This document shows, piece after piece, positions 19,578 through 29,455 of a stretch of DNA of 64,000 nucleotides (its first letter is position 1; each line of letters starts with the position of its first letter). Under the pieces are notes generated by a model, which was not told the DNA's origin, did not search any database, and was given only the letters and a program-made list of their open reading frames with translations. This DNA comes from an uncultured Eggerthellaceae bacterium (lineage in GTDB: Bacteria; Actinomycetota; Coriobacteriia; Coriobacteriales; Eggerthellaceae). The position numbers were made by a program, and so were the translations under genes. Location: NCBI GenBank assembly GCA_949840905.1, contig CATKXW010000001.1, positions 1 through 64,000 of the forward strand. The letters are read 5' to 3'.

Positions 19578-20456
19578 TCACGAACGGTTGCTCATGGCCC
19601 CTTTGATGACGATGCCAGCGAGGACGAGCGCCACACCTGCCAGGGCGAGGGGCGTGGGGGCATCGCCTACGAAGGCCCAAGCGGCTAGAACGCCTACGGG
19701 AAGCTCGCTGGAGGCCATGATGTTCACGGTGCTCACGCTCAGCTGAGGGCCTGCGGCTCCGATGAGCGCGACCGGGACCAGGATCCCGAGGAACGCGAGC
19801 AGGACCGCCCAAGGCCAGGTGAACGGGTTGAGGAACGAGGTCGTGAAATACCCCGGGTTCATCGCACTCAGCACCACGAAGCCGCCAAGGCCCACCATCA
19901 TCGTGCGGATCGGCGCAGGCGAATCCACCTGGATGCGACCGGCGAAGAACAGGAACAGCGCATAGAACAGGGCGCTGCCCAGCCCGCAAGCGATACCGAG
20001 GGGATCGAGCGTGGTGATGCTCCCTTCGAAAAGACCCGCAGCGAGCAATGTGCCGCATAGGACGACCACGATAGCGACCGTGGTCCAAAGGCTCGGCCGC
20101 TGCTTGCGCACGAAGCAGTCGATGACCACGCCCACCCACACGTACTGGAACAACAACGTGAGGGCCACCGCGCTGGGCAGCAACGCCACCGCACGATAGT
20201 AGCAAGCAGAGGTGCAAGAGGTGAGCACCCCGAGCAGCGCGAGCTGAAGGAACCCGCGCTTGGTGGGCAGATGCGGCCGCCTCATCAACACGACCGCCGC
20301 GCTCAGCAGAAACGCCGCCAAGTAGTTAGAAGGCAGAAGACCCGCCACCGTGATGCCGGTGGACGTGGCCGCCTTGATCGCCGGCACGATGAAGCCATAG
20401 CTCGCCCCCGCCACGAAGACGAGCGCCGCATAGAGCAGCGTGCGATGAGGTTCCAT
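19578..20456 (-). CDS. DMT-superfamily (EamA) transporter
   Basis: 292 residues with ten predicted membrane segments in two EamA halves (about 8-135 and 155-285), the second beginning GIACGLGSALFYALFLFFAG. Proteins of this type export or import amino acids, nucleosides or other small metabolites; the substrate cannot be read from the sequence. It begins 3 nt after the sodium symporter stop and ends the gene string that starts near maf. Confidence 0.85.
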   Translation of the reverse strand: MEPHRTLLYAALVFVAGASYGFIVPAIKAATSTGITVAGLLPSNYLAAFLLSAAVVLMRRPHLPTKRGFLQLALLGVLTSCTSACYYRAVALLPSAVALTLLFQYVWVGVVIDCFVRKQRPSLWTTVAIVVVLCGTLLAAGLFEGSITTLDPLGIACGLGSALFYALFLFFAGRIQVDSPAPIRTMMVGLGGFVVLSAMNPGYFTTSFLNPFTWPWAVLLAFLGILVPVALIGAAGPQLSVSTVNIMASSELPVGVLAAWAFVGDAPTPLALAGVALVLAGIVIKGAMSNRS

Positions 20457-20459
20457 GGA

Positions 20460-21854
20460 CTAGGAAAGTCCCAGCCACACCGAGACGATGGGCACGTATC
20501 CGCTGATGAGCACGACGACGATCAATACCGGCAGCACGTACTTCAGATACCCATAGGCCCATTTCGCGTACTTCATGCCCTTGCCCGTATCAGCCTCAGC
20601 GATGAAGTTGTCCCAGCCCCACCCTCGCTTCATGGTGCAGAACAGCAGGAACACCAGAGCACCCAAGGGCAGCACGTTGTTCGATACGAGGAAGTCCTCC
20701 ATAGCCTGGATGTTGCCGATGCCCGGCAGCTCCACGCCGGCCCACAGGTTGAAGCCGATGGCGCAGGGCAGCGACAGCACCGCCAGCGCGATGCCGTTCA
20801 CCAAACACGCCTTCTTCCGTGACATGCCCCATTGATCCATGGAAAAGCTCATGATGTTCTCGAACACCGCTATCACGGTGGACAGAGCGGCCGCGCTCAT
20901 GAACACGAAGAACAGCGCGCCCCACAGCTGGCCCAACGGCATCTGGTTGAACACGCTCGGCAGCGTGATGAACACCAGGCCAGGGCCGCTGCCCGGCTCC
21001 ACGCCGAACGCGAAGCAAGCAGGGAAGATGATGAGACCGGCCATGATAGCCACCAGCGTATCGAGGCCTGTGATGCGCACTGCCTCGCCGGTGAGAGCAT
21101 AGTCCTTGTCGATGTAGCTGCCGAAGATGGACATCGAGCCGATGCCCACCGACACCGTGAAGAACGCCTGGCCCATAGCAGCCAGCACCGCGTCGAAGAA
21201 CGTGCTCCACCCGCCGGCGAACAGCTTCCCAAAGTCGGGCATCAGGTAGAACTCCAGGCCCTCAGCAGCACCGGGCAGCGTGACGGCGCGCACGCACAGC
21301 ACCACGAGCGCAAGGAACAGACACACCATCATGCCCTTCGTGATGCGCTCCACGCCGTTCTTCAAGCCCATGCGCGTGACGGCCACGCCGATGAGCACCA
21401 CCAGCAGCATGAACCCGATCATCTGCACAGGATCGGCCAGCATGCCGTTGAACACGCCTTCCACCTGCACCGCGTCCTTGCCCTCGAACACACCGCCGAT
21501 GCTGAACACCATGAAGGCCAGCATCCAACCGGCTACGGTGGTGTAGAACATCATCAACAGGTAGTTGCCGCAAAGGGCGACCCACTTGAAGCGGTGCCAT
21601 TTGCTCCCCTTCGGCTCCAGCGCATCGAAGCTGCGTGCGACGCCCTTATGGCTCGCGCGGCCCACCGAGAACTCCATCACCAGGATGGGCAGGGCGAACA
21701 CCGCCAGGAATATGAGATAGAGGATGACGAACGCTGCCCCGCCGTAAAGGCCGGTGATGTAGGGGAACCGCCATACGTTGCCCAACCCCACCGCGCAGCC
21801 AGCGCTGATGAGGATGAACCCGAGACGACTGCTGAACTTCTCACGTGTTGCCAT
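20460..21854 (-). CDS. Neurotransmitter:sodium symporter family transporter
   Basis: 464 residues, eleven to twelve membrane segments. The family signature GNVWRFPYITG lies near residues 25-35 in helix 1, preceded by SAGCAVGLGN, the unwound region that binds Na+ and substrate in LeuT/MhsT. Helix 6 shows GQAFFTVSVGIGSM. It should take up an amino acid with Na+. The start overlaps the end of the Fe-S protein gene by 14 bp. Confidence 0.9.
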   Translation of the reverse strand: MATREKFSSRLGFILISAGCAVGLGNVWRFPYITGLYGGAAFVILYLIFLAVFALPILVMEFSVGRASHKGVARSFDALEPKGSKWHRFKWVALCGNYLLMMFYTTVAGWMLAFMVFSIGGVFEGKDAVQVEGVFNGMLADPVQMIGFMLLVVLIGVAVTRMGLKNGVERITKGMMVCLFLALVVLCVRAVTLPGAAEGLEFYLMPDFGKLFAGGWSTFFDAVLAAMGQAFFTVSVGIGSMSIFGSYIDKDYALTGEAVRITGLDTLVAIMAGLIIFPACFAFGVEPGSGPGLVFITLPSVFNQMPLGQLWGALFFVFMSAAALSTVIAVFENIMSFSMDQWGMSRKKACLVNGIALAVLSLPCAIGFNLWAGVELPGIGNIQAMEDFLVSNNVLPLGALVFLLFCTMKRGWGWDNFIAEADTGKGMKYAKWAYGYLKYVLPVLIVVVLISGYVPIVSVWLGLS

Positions 21855-23064
21855 AGCGGCTCCTTGCCTGACGGGACGACTTGAATATGTCGACGGACTT
21901 CTTCGGTTTGGGAACGGAGATGAGACGAGGCTCGAGGTCGAGCAGCTCGTCGAGATCGGTTCGGGAGCGCACCGTCACGCTGCGATGGATGCAGGCATCG
22001 GCGCACAGAAGGCACTGGGTGCAGTCAGCCGCTTGGAACTCCAGGTAGCGCATGGCCTCGTCCTCGTGCTGCACCACATCCGAGAAGCGCAGCGCTGCGG
22101 TGGGACAGAACATGGCGCACATGCCACAGCCCGTGCACGTGTCCAGATCGATGGTCACATCGCCGAACAACCGCGTTTCGAGGGTGCGATCGGAAAGGCA
22201 GAAGGGATCCTCGTCCGGGGCCAGCTCGCACAGCGCATCGAGCACCGAGAGGTTCTTGGCCGCCGGGAAGGTGGGCAGCACGCCGTGGGGGTTCACCCGC
22301 AAGCGCTCCCGCAACGTCGGCTCGCCCGGCTTCTGCTGATGCAGGGCATCGGCGATGGCCTTCTCTGCCGCCGTCTTCGCAGCGGAGGTGGCGAAGCGAG
22401 AGGCATCCTTCATGAGGGAGCGGCGCTCTCGTCCTCGCAGCGAGCTTCCCTTCTCGCCCGGGGCGAGGCGCACCGCTTCAGGAAACGTCGATGTCCGTTC
22501 GATGACGATGGGCACCTCGAAAGCATCGAACAGGCTACGAGCGTCAGCGCATGCCTCGTCGACGAGCGGCGAGACAGCACCGTATCGACAGGTGGCGCAC
22601 ATGCCGTCTACCAGCAACAACGACGAGCTGGTGCCAGCTCCGTATCCAAGGGCCACCAGGGTCTCCTCCCCTACGCGCCCCAAGCACGCCACGGTGCCAT
22701 GCAGCGCCGGGTCGGTCTCCTTCCGAGCCGCCGCCCGGGCGCAAGCGAGCACCACCGCGCCTTCTCCCCCGGCCCGCTGCCAGGCAGCGAGAGCGTCCGC
22801 AACCAGGTCCTCTTCCACCGGATCGAGCCCCACCAGCGCGCTGGTGGGACACACCGCGATGCACGCACCGCAGTTCACGCACGCATCGGCATCGAGGACC
22901 AGGCTGTTCTGGCCCACCTCGATGCACGAGGCGACGCATGCCTCCGCGCACTTCCGACAGCTCGCGTTGCGATTGCGCACGGCCACGCAGCGCTCTTCGG
23001 CTACGACCACCGGCTTGCTCTTCAGCAGCTCCGCGATCTCTATGACGTCGTTCAGCGAGGGCAT
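21841..23064 (-). CDS. 4Fe-4S cluster protein of unknown role
   Basis: 407 residues. Four cysteine groups bracket the chain: CRKCAEACVASC at 36-47, CVNCGACIAVCP near 63-74, then CTGCGMCAMFCP and CTQCLLCADAC in the last third, giving room for up to four clusters. The middle has an unassigned region with further Cys (CATCRYG). It has no membrane segment. It is 14 nt from the MobB-MobA gene, so it may serve molybdoenzyme electron transfer or cofactor handling; that is inference. Confidence 0.8.
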   Translation of the reverse strand: MPSLNDVIEIAELLKSKPVVVAEERCVAVRNRNASCRKCAEACVASCIEVGQNSLVLDADACVNCGACIAVCPTSALVGLDPVEEDLVADALAAWQRAGGEGAVVLACARAAARKETDPALHGTVACLGRVGEETLVALGYGAGTSSSLLLVDGMCATCRYGAVSPLVDEACADARSLFDAFEVPIVIERTSTFPEAVRLAPGEKGSSLRGRERRSLMKDASRFATSAAKTAAEKAIADALHQQKPGEPTLRERLRVNPHGVLPTFPAAKNLSVLDALCELAPDEDPFCLSDRTLETRLFGDVTIDLDTCTGCGMCAMFCPTAALRFSDVVQHEDEAMRYLEFQAADCTQCLLCADACIHRSVTVRSRTDLDELLDLEPRLISVPKPKKSVDIFKSSRQARSRYGNT

Positions 23065-23078
23065 GAGGGACGTTCTCG

Positions 23079-24335
23079 CTACTCGCCCAGATAGGTGTCT
23101 TCGATGCGCTTCAGCTCATCGGGAGTGTTCGCGTTGATGAAGCAGCCGCCGCGCGGCTCGGCTGCTAACACGCGCTCCTGATCGAACTCATACACCTTCA
23201 CTGCCGGATCGTCGAAGAACGCTTGGGCCCGCTTCTGGCCCTCGTCGATGGCGCGGCGCACAGCGGGCAGGCACGTGTCGCGCCGGTACAGCGCATGGAA
23301 CGGCTCGAAGCCATGCTTGTTCACGGGCACCACCACATCAGCCCCCGTCTCGGCCATGCACAGCGACTCCGCCACCACCAAGCGGCCGCTGGCGAACACC
23401 ATGTCGCAGGCCACGATGGCCACATAGGGGTTGCGCGCGCCCATGAGCGCCGTATATATGCCCGGCAGCGCTCCACGGAAGTCGAAAGCGTCGGGCACCA
23501 AGGTCAGCTGCAGGTCGGGATAGGCGTCGTGGAGGAACTCGAGGTTGGGCGCCTCGTTGGTGGTGATGATGATCTCATCAGCAACGGGAGCCAGACGTTC
23601 GATGAGACGCTGGATGAGGGGACGACCCGCAAAGGGCACCGTCGCCTTCGAGCGGCCCATGCGGCGGCTCTCCCCGCCCGCCTGGATGACCACGCTCACT
23701 CGCGGGCGCGCGTAGTGGTCGATGAGGAAATCGACGATGGCGGCCACATCGTCGAAGCCGAAGCTGGGAACGTTGAACAGCGCGGCGGCCTCTTGCGCAT
23801 CAGGGATGTCGGTCACCACGGCCACGGTGTCGGAGGTGGGCATCTTCGAGGCCTTGTCGGCGGCGAAGCGCTCATCCCCGCGGCTCTCCTGCACGAAGTC
23901 GGTGCCCAGGGTAGCGCCCTTGCGCGCCGCTTGCGCGAACATGGCGGCCACGGCCACGTCCGATTCGTTGCCAGCGCGCATCACCTCGATGGTGGGCAGG
24001 CCGCTCTTGCGATAGCCTTCCACCACGATGATGTCGTGATTCGGCATCGAAGCCACTATCTGACTGCACTCCACCTCCTCATGCAAGGTGCGAATGCGGG
24101 CGAGCAGGTCGGGCGCTGCGATCACGGTCTCGGTAGCGCCGGCTTGCCGATGTCGGTAGGAATCCTTGCCAGGGTGGTCCACCTCGATGCCCAGATGAGA
24201 GTGGTGCTTGATCGACCCCACGTCGAGCCCGCGAGCGGTCAGCTCGGTGATGACGCGCTCGATCAGCGTGGTCTTGCCGGAATTGTGGCGACCGACGATG
24301 GCGACGGCCGGGCTGGGAACATCGATGGAGATCAT
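23079..24335 (-). CDS. Fused MobB-MobA, molybdopterin-guanine dinucleotide biosynthesis
   Basis: 418 residues in two parts. Residues 1-170 are MobB-like with P-loop GRHNSGKTTL at 15-24 and VEGYRKSGLPTIEV. From about 210 the chain is MobA, a nucleotidyltransferase opening VVIQAGGESRRMGRSKATVPFAG with the metal Asp in VACDMVF. MobA attaches GMP to molybdopterin; MobB is a GTP-binding accessory. Usually these are separate genes. The start overlaps maf by 4 bp. Confidence 0.9.
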   Translation of the reverse strand: MISIDVPSPAVAIVGRHNSGKTTLIERVITELTARGLDVGSIKHHSHLGIEVDHPGKDSYRHRQAGATETVIAAPDLLARIRTLHEEVECSQIVASMPNHDIIVVEGYRKSGLPTIEVMRAGNESDVAVAAMFAQAARKGATLGTDFVQESRGDERFAADKASKMPTSDTVAVVTDIPDAQEAAALFNVPSFGFDDVAAIVDFLIDHYARPRVSVVIQAGGESRRMGRSKATVPFAGRPLIQRLIERLAPVADEIIITTNEAPNLEFLHDAYPDLQLTLVPDAFDFRGALPGIYTALMGARNPYVAIVACDMVFASGRLVVAESLCMAETGADVVVPVNKHGFEPFHALYRRDTCLPAVRRAIDEGQKRAQAFFDDPAVKVYEFDQERVLAAEPRGGCFINANTPDELKRIEDTYLGE

Positions 24336-25015
24336 AGCAGCGCTCCTTGGTCGGTAGCCGCATCGCTGGACGCAGCCGGGGCGTTCGGGTCCAGGTCGGG
24401 GAACTCGCGCAACAGACGGCTCACAGGCAGCCCGATGACGGTATCCTCGTCGCCTTCCACGCCCGTGACGAAGCGGCGGGCCTCCCCTTGGATGGCATAA
24501 GCGCCCGCTTTGTCGAACGATTCGCCGAGACGCAGGTACTCGGTCATCTCCTCTTCGCCCAGCTCACGGAAGGTCACGCGGGCCGTATCGGCGAAGGTCC
24601 GGAAGCCCAGTGAGACGTTATCGTCGGCACCAGCCGCCACCATCCATACCGACACAGCGGTGATGACCTCGTGGGAATCACCGGAAAGGGCCCGCAACAT
24701 GCGCTTCGCATCGTCGACGTAGCGCGGCTTGCCGAATATCTCGCCCTCATGGACCACCATGGTGTCAGCGCCGATGACGATGTAGGTTCCCTCCACGCCC
24801 TCGGAGAGCAGCTCTTGCACCACCGCGCCGGCCTTGCGCTCGGCCAGCTTCTTCGCAGCCTCTTCCGGCCACAGGAGCAAGTCAGCATCCAGCTTCTCGT
24901 CCACCGGATCGTGGGGCGTGCGCACCGTGAACGCCACGCCGCGGCTCTCCAGCAGCTCGCGCCGCCGCGGCGAAGCGCTGGCGAGCACCACCATGAAACC
25001 CTGCTGATCCTCCAT
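24332..25015 (-). CDS. Maf-family nucleotide pyrophosphatase
   Basis: 227 residues. The Maf N-terminal signature LASASPRRRELL lies near residues 11-22 and the catalytic Asp stretch IGADTMV near 88; AYAIQG appears near 185. These enzymes hydrolyse dTTP/UTP or modified nucleotides. The ATG at 25015 follows GAGGA; the later ATG at 24993, directly before VVLASAS, is also possible. The last 25 residues are a low-complexity tail. Confidence 0.9.
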   Translation of the reverse strand: MEDQQGFMVVLASASPRRRELLESRGVAFTVRTPHDPVDEKLDADLLLWPEEAAKKLAERKAGAVVQELLSEGVEGTYIVIGADTMVVHEGEIFGKPRYVDDAKRMLRALSGDSHEVITAVSVWMVAAGADDNVSLGFRTFADTARVTFRELGEEEMTEYLRLGESFDKAGAYAIQGEARRFVTGVEGDEDTVIGLPVSRLLREFPDLDPNAPAASSDAATDQGALL

Positions 25016-25079
25016 GGCTTTCCTCATCTTTCTATGCGGTAGAGAACGATGGTTCCCATGGTATACCATTTCCCCTGGC

Positions 25080-26231
25080 TCACAGGCGATTCCGACGTGC
25101 GCGGAAGCAAGCCATGGGCTCGACGCGCACCCCGTGCTTGTTGGCGCTCACGGCCAGGTCGCCTTGGATGTTCGCCACGTATCCGCTATTGGGAGCACCG
25201 CCCTCCTCGGCAGGGGCGAAGCCGTCGAGCACCGCCTCTACCGTCGCAGCATCGATGCGCTCGTCGCTGCCCAGCATGCGCTGCAGCAGCTCGCGCACGG
25301 CCCGCCGCTGCAAGGGGCGCGGCTCGCGACCGAAAGGAGGTTCGAGAAGGAACCCCTCCACCAGGTCTGTCGCCGTCGCCGCGCCCTCTTCGCCACCCGC
25401 GCTCTGGGCGTTCCAGCGCACTTGAGAGCGCACGAGCTCCTCGGCCATGGAGCGCAGCATGTCGTCCTCCTCGGCGATGAGGTTCATCGAACGGACCAAC
25501 ACGCTCACCAGCTGGGGGTTCCATTGGCGGGCGGGAGGCACCACCTCATGGCGCACGTACGCGCGGAACCGGTCGGTGTGGGCATTGGTGGCGTCCTCGC
25601 GCCAGAGCGCCCCTTCCCCATCGCGCACCACCGGACGTGCGGGCGCGGCCTCTTCCGCCCGCGTGAGAACGAACGCTCGCAGCTCCTCCCGCGTGAGGTC
25701 CATGAGCGGCCGTGCCACATCGCCGTTGCGATAGCGCATGGCGCGAAAGCCGCCCGGCCCGGTACCCACGATGGAGCGCATGTAGAAGTTCTCCACCCGA
25801 TCATCGGCCGTATGCGCCGTGAAGATGCGAGCGTTCGCGCGCGGCGTAGCGGTATGCTGGCACATCGACAGCAGCGCCTCGTTCGCGGCCAGATAACGTT
25901 CGCGACGAGCCACCGCTTCGATGTTGTCATGGGTGCGCGCCGCCTCGCCCGCGATGTCTATCTCGCATAGGAACAGCGGGATGGCGAGGGCCTCGGCCAG
26001 CTTCGCCACGAACGCCGCATCAGCATCGGCCTCGGCCCCGCGCAGCTGATGGTTCACATGGAGCATGGCGAGCTCCGCCAGATCCCCCCTCTCGCGCAGC
26101 TCGGCCGCCAGATACGCCAGCGCCGTGGAGTCCGACCCTCCCGATACCATGAGCAAAGCTGCCGTAGCCCCATCGGCCAGATGCTGCCGGGCCATGGTCT
26201 CGCGCATACGGATCAGCGTCTCGTCCCTCAT
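25080..26231 (-). CDS. tilS: tRNA(Ile)-lysidine synthase
   Basis: 383 residues. The PP-loop ATP pyrophosphatase motif SGGSDSTAL lies near 30-38, with HVNHQLRGAEAD and the HTADDRVENFYMR stretch near 135. It modifies C34 of tRNA-Ile(CAU) to lysidine. Compared with longer TilS proteins the C-terminal domain is short. The start overlaps the methyltransferase gene by 4 bp. It ends 64 nt before maf. Confidence 0.93.
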   Translation of the reverse strand: MRDETLIRMRETMARQHLADGATAALLMVSGGSDSTALAYLAAELRERGDLAELAMLHVNHQLRGAEADADAAFVAKLAEALAIPLFLCEIDIAGEAARTHDNIEAVARRERYLAANEALLSMCQHTATPRANARIFTAHTADDRVENFYMRSIVGTGPGGFRAMRYRNGDVARPLMDLTREELRAFVLTRAEEAAPARPVVRDGEGALWREDATNAHTDRFRAYVRHEVVPPARQWNPQLVSVLVRSMNLIAEEDDMLRSMAEELVRSQVRWNAQSAGGEEGAATATDLVEGFLLEPPFGREPRPLQRRAVRELLQRMLGSDERIDAATVEAVLDGFAPAEEGGAPNSGYVANIQGDLAVSANKHGVRVEPMACFRARRNRL

Positions 26232-27499
26232 CGGCTCGTCCTCTCCTCAGCGCTCGGGCGCTCTAACAGGCAGATGTTCTCGATATGGTCGGTATGGGGG
26301 AACATGTCCACCGGTTGCACCGTGACCACCTCATAACCGCCCTCGCAGAAGCGCGCCACATCGCGGGCCTGGGTGGCGGGGTCACAAGCGATGTAGACGA
26401 TGCGCTCGGGCGCGAGCGAGCAAGCAGCATCGATGAACTCAGGGGTGGAACCCGCCCGCGGCGGATCGAGGAACAGCACCGTACGGCCCGCAAAGCCGCC
26501 GTAACGGACCGCTTCTTCCGCAGCGAGGTCCTTGAGGTACGCTGTAGCGTCAGCGCATAGGAACGCCGCGTTCTCGATGCCGTTATGGCGCGCGTTCTGC
26601 TTCGCATCATGGATGGCCGACGCCACCGAATCCACGCCGATCAGCGCCGCGCCGCTGCGGTGAGCCGCCACCAGGCCGATGGTGCCCGTGCCGCAGTACG
26701 CGTCGATGATCCGATCGCTCGCCCCCAGCTCGTCCACGCGGCCCAAGCCCATGGCTGCCTCGTAGAGCACCGCTGTCTGTTCAGCGTTCACCTGATAGAA
26801 CGAGCGCGACGAGATGCGAAAGCGCACGCCGCACAGCTCATCGAGGATGAACCCCGGGCCATAGAGCACCCGTTCCCTCTCACCGAGGATCACGTTGGTC
26901 TTGCGGGTGTTCACGTTCTGCACCACGGTGGTGATGGCCGGCACGCGGCGAACCAGCTCGCGACAGAACGACTTGGCCCGCGGGAACTCCTCGGCATTGG
27001 TCACCAGCGTGACCAGCATCTCCCCCGAAGCATGGCCCACCCGCACCACGCTATGGCGCATGAAGCCGCGATGGGCGTCCTCGTCGTACGGAGCGATGTC
27101 CCAGCGCTCCATCAGGTCGCGCACGGCTAAAGTGGCCGCCTTCGCGGATCGGTTCTCGATGGCGCACGCGTCGGTCGGGATGAGCTCATGCGTGCCCCGA
27201 GCGTACATCCCCGTGAGAACGGAGCGCTCGCTGCCGCGGCTGCGCTCCGAACGGCCGCCCTTCTGTCGGCCCTTGGTCTTGCGCGCTGGCGCATAGGGCG
27301 TGGCCACCTTGTTGCGATAGTGGAACGGCTCGTCCATGCCCAAGATGGGGCGCACCGTCCCCTTCCCGAGAAGTTCGGCGAACAGCTCTTCGATGCGCCG
27401 CTGCTTGCGGGCCAGCTGTTCCTCATAGGGGACCGCGACGCAAGCGCAACCGCCGCAGCGACGCTGCACCTCGCACCGATATCCTTGAGCACCCTTCAT
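26228..27499 (-). CDS. RlmD/TrmA-type RNA (uracil-C5) methyltransferase
   Basis: 423 residues. N-terminal cysteines CEVQRRCGGC at 9-18 plus a later Cys are those that bind a 4Fe-4S cluster in RlmD. The AdoMet site shows DAYCGTGTIGL near 275, LDPPRAG near 350, and the catalytic Cys lies in YIACDPATQARD near 378. Target (U1939 or U747 of 23S rRNA, or tRNA U54) cannot be told from the sequence. A TRAM domain seems absent. Confidence 0.9.
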   Translation of the reverse strand: MKGAQGYRCEVQRRCGGCACVAVPYEEQLARKQRRIEELFAELLGKGTVRPILGMDEPFHYRNKVATPYAPARKTKGRQKGGRSERSRGSERSVLTGMYARGTHELIPTDACAIENRSAKAATLAVRDLMERWDIAPYDEDAHRGFMRHSVVRVGHASGEMLVTLVTNAEEFPRAKSFCRELVRRVPAITTVVQNVNTRKTNVILGERERVLYGPGFILDELCGVRFRISSRSFYQVNAEQTAVLYEAAMGLGRVDELGASDRIIDAYCGTGTIGLVAAHRSGAALIGVDSVASAIHDAKQNARHNGIENAAFLCADATAYLKDLAAEEAVRYGGFAGRTVLFLDPPRAGSTPEFIDAACSLAPERIVYIACDPATQARDVARFCEGGYEVVTVQPVDMFPHTDHIENICLLERPSAEERTSR

Positions 27500-27507
27500 C
27501 AGAGATA

Positions 27508-28374
27508 TCAGAAGTAGATGATGAACATGCCGATGAGCAGGCCGCCTATGATAGCGAAGGCCGGTGCCTTACTGCGATACATCAGCATGGATTGCGGGAC
27601 TATCTCGCCGAACACCACGTAGAGCATGGCACCGCCCGCAAAACCGAGCGACAAGGCCAATCCCAACGGACCGATATCACCGAGCCACAGGCCCAACCAC
27701 GCACCGAGCACCGTGGGCAGGCCGCAAGCGGCCGTGTAGAGAGTAGCGCGCAGCCGCCCCATGCCGCCGCTGACCAGTGGCACCGAGACGGCCATGCCTT
27801 CGGGGATGTTGTGCAGCCCGATGAGCACCGCCATCACCATTCCCGTGCCCAGCAACAGGTCGTCGGAAATGGCGAAGCTGGCACCGATGGTCATGCCCTC
27901 GGGGATGTTATGGAGCGCGATGGCGCACGCCATCACGATGCCAGCTACCACCAGATGGCTACGAGAGGCGTGGTTGCGCTTGTGCTCGACCCAATGATCG
28001 GCATGGATCAGCTCATCGATGTCGTCATGAGTCTTCGGGTGCGCCGGGTCGGCGACATGAGGGACCTGATCGCGCGTGCGACGGTCGATGAAGACGTTGA
28101 GCCAATACACCACCAGCATGCCCGCTACCACGGCCAAGATGGTGATCACCACGCCCCACGACGATGCCTGCTGAGCTGCCTCCACCGACTCCACCAAAAG
28201 CTCGAAGCACACCATGGCGGTCATGATGCCGCCAGCCAGCGACAACAGCAGGCTGATGACCTTGTTCGACTCGCTCTTCAGCAGCGCGCCCACCACGCCG
28301 CCCAGACCCGTGCCACCAGCACCGGCTATGAGCGTGACTATGGTGACGTACCAGAATGGGTCGAGCGTGGTCAT
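27508..28374 (-). CDS. ZIP-family metal transporter
   Basis: 288 residues, about eight membrane segments. Two metal-site helices carry HNIPEGM (near 157 and 193), typical of ZIP proteins of the ZupT/GufA kind, and the cytoplasmic loop after helix 3 is His-rich (HADHWVEHKRNH). It should take up zinc or another divalent metal. GTG at 28377 is an alternative start. A -10-like TATAAA near 28416 and GGGAGGAA farther upstream lie in the promoter region. Confidence 0.9.
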   Translation of the reverse strand: MTTLDPFWYVTIVTLIAGAGGTGLGGVVGALLKSESNKVISLLLSLAGGIMTAMVCFELLVESVEAAQQASSWGVVITILAVVAGMLVVYWLNVFIDRRTRDQVPHVADPAHPKTHDDIDELIHADHWVEHKRNHASRSHLVVAGIVMACAIALHNIPEGMTIGASFAISDDLLLGTGMVMAVLIGLHNIPEGMAVSVPLVSGGMGRLRATLYTAACGLPTVLGAWLGLWLGDIGPLGLALSLGFAGGAMLYVVFGEIVPQSMLMYRSKAPAFAIIGGLLIGMFIIYF

Positions 28375-28448
28375 CACGGCGGATCGCTTCTCTCTCTTCC
28401 GTTCCTCCCTATTTATATGCTTCGACCCATTCTAGCCTATGGCGCGTC

Positions 28449-28916
28449 CTAGCTGGCCGGCGTGAGCATCGGTTCGGCCGGTTCGGGCAGCTCGGCTGCG
28501 CAATGGGAGCAGCGAGTGGCACCTGCGTTCACCTCTTCGAGGCAGAACGGGCAGGTAGGGGGCGTCTCCTCGAACTTCTCCCCATGCCTGCACACCGCGA
28601 TGCGACCGCCGTGCTCCTTCATCTTGTTGAACGCCTTCACCATCATGAACACCACGAAGGCCACGATGAGGAAGTTGATGACCGCGCTGATGAACGCGCC
28701 GAAGTCGATGCCGTTCTGCGTGCCGGGCACCGGGATGGTGAGCCCAGCTACGTCCGTTCCATTGCCGCCGGTAACCAGCTTGATGAACGGGTTGATGATG
28801 TCGTCGGTCAACGACGTGACGATAGCCGTGAACGCCGCGCCGATGATGATGCCCACTGCCATGTCCATCACATTGCCGCGCTCGATGAACTCCTTGAACT
28901 CCTTGACGATCTTCAT
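28449..28916 (-). CDS. mscL: Large-conductance mechanosensitive channel with zinc-ribbon tail
   Basis: 155 residues. MscL is recognised by [22 protein letters not shown] at the N-terminus (helix S1/TM1) and the second membrane helix [17 protein letters not shown] near 83-100. The pore opens under membrane tension. Unlike most MscL proteins the cytoplasmic end carries CPFC...CSHC (near 122-138), a zinc-ribbon pattern, after a shortened bundle helix. GGAGAGGGGA precedes the ATG. The 200 nt up to hicB contain a -10-like TAGAAT near 28995 and no gene. Confidence 0.93.
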   Translation of the reverse strand: MKIVKEFKEFIERGNVMDMAVGIIIGAAFTAIVTSLTDDIINPFIKLVTGGNGTDVAGLTIPVPGTQNGIDFGAFISAVINFLIVAFVVFMMVKAFNKMKEHGGRIAVCRHGEKFEETPPTCPFCLEEVNAGATRCSHCAAELPEPAEPMLTPAS

Positions 28917-29116
28917 GGGAGCTGTTCCCCTCTCCTCTTCAAAGGCCTCGCGAGAGCATCGTCGCGCCCTCTACCCTCTAACACGTTCCTCCCATTCTAG
29001 AAAGCCCCTCTTCACCTCGTTCGTCCCCGCCCGTCTCCGTCACCCACCCGATAACCCCACGTTACCTTCTTGTTGAAGGGCGAGGACCATGTCCGAGCGG
29101 GCAGCCTCTGCTCTTC

Positions 29117-29455
29117 TCATGAAAGGCAAGCGTTGATATAGCGATTTATGGAGATGTTCTGCTCGGCGGCATGCATCGCGACAGCCCGGTGCTGCTCAGG
29201 CGTCATGCGCAAGCTGATATGGCCGGAATAGTCGCGCAGCGATAACGGCTCAGGTATCGCCTCCCCGTTCGCTTCCATGTCGGCGAGCGTGAATCGCACC
29301 GCTTCCACGATGCCCTTAAGAGCTTCTATCTGCGTTTTCTCGAGCACCGACAAAGATGGGAACTCCGCGACCTTCCCCACGTATTCCCCGTCTTCAGCAG
29401 AATAGAAGATGCGATAGCAATAGCTCTCCGCAGCATACGCGCCCTTTTCAACCAT
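29117..29455 (-). CDS. hicB: HicB-family antitoxin
   Basis: 112 residues. The N-terminal half has the HicB fold (YRIFYSAEDGEYVGKVAEFPSLS, near 12-34) and the C-terminal half a ribbon-helix-helix-like segment (GHISLRMTPEQHRAVAMHAAE). It should neutralise HicA and repress the operon. It overlaps hicA by 8 bp, with toxin gene first, the usual HicAB order. Confidence 0.88.
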   Translation of the reverse strand: MVEKGAYAAESYCYRIFYSAEDGEYVGKVAEFPSLSVLEKTQIEALKGIVEAVRFTLADMEANGEAIPEPLSLRDYSGHISLRMTPEQHRAVAMHAAEQNISINRYINACLS

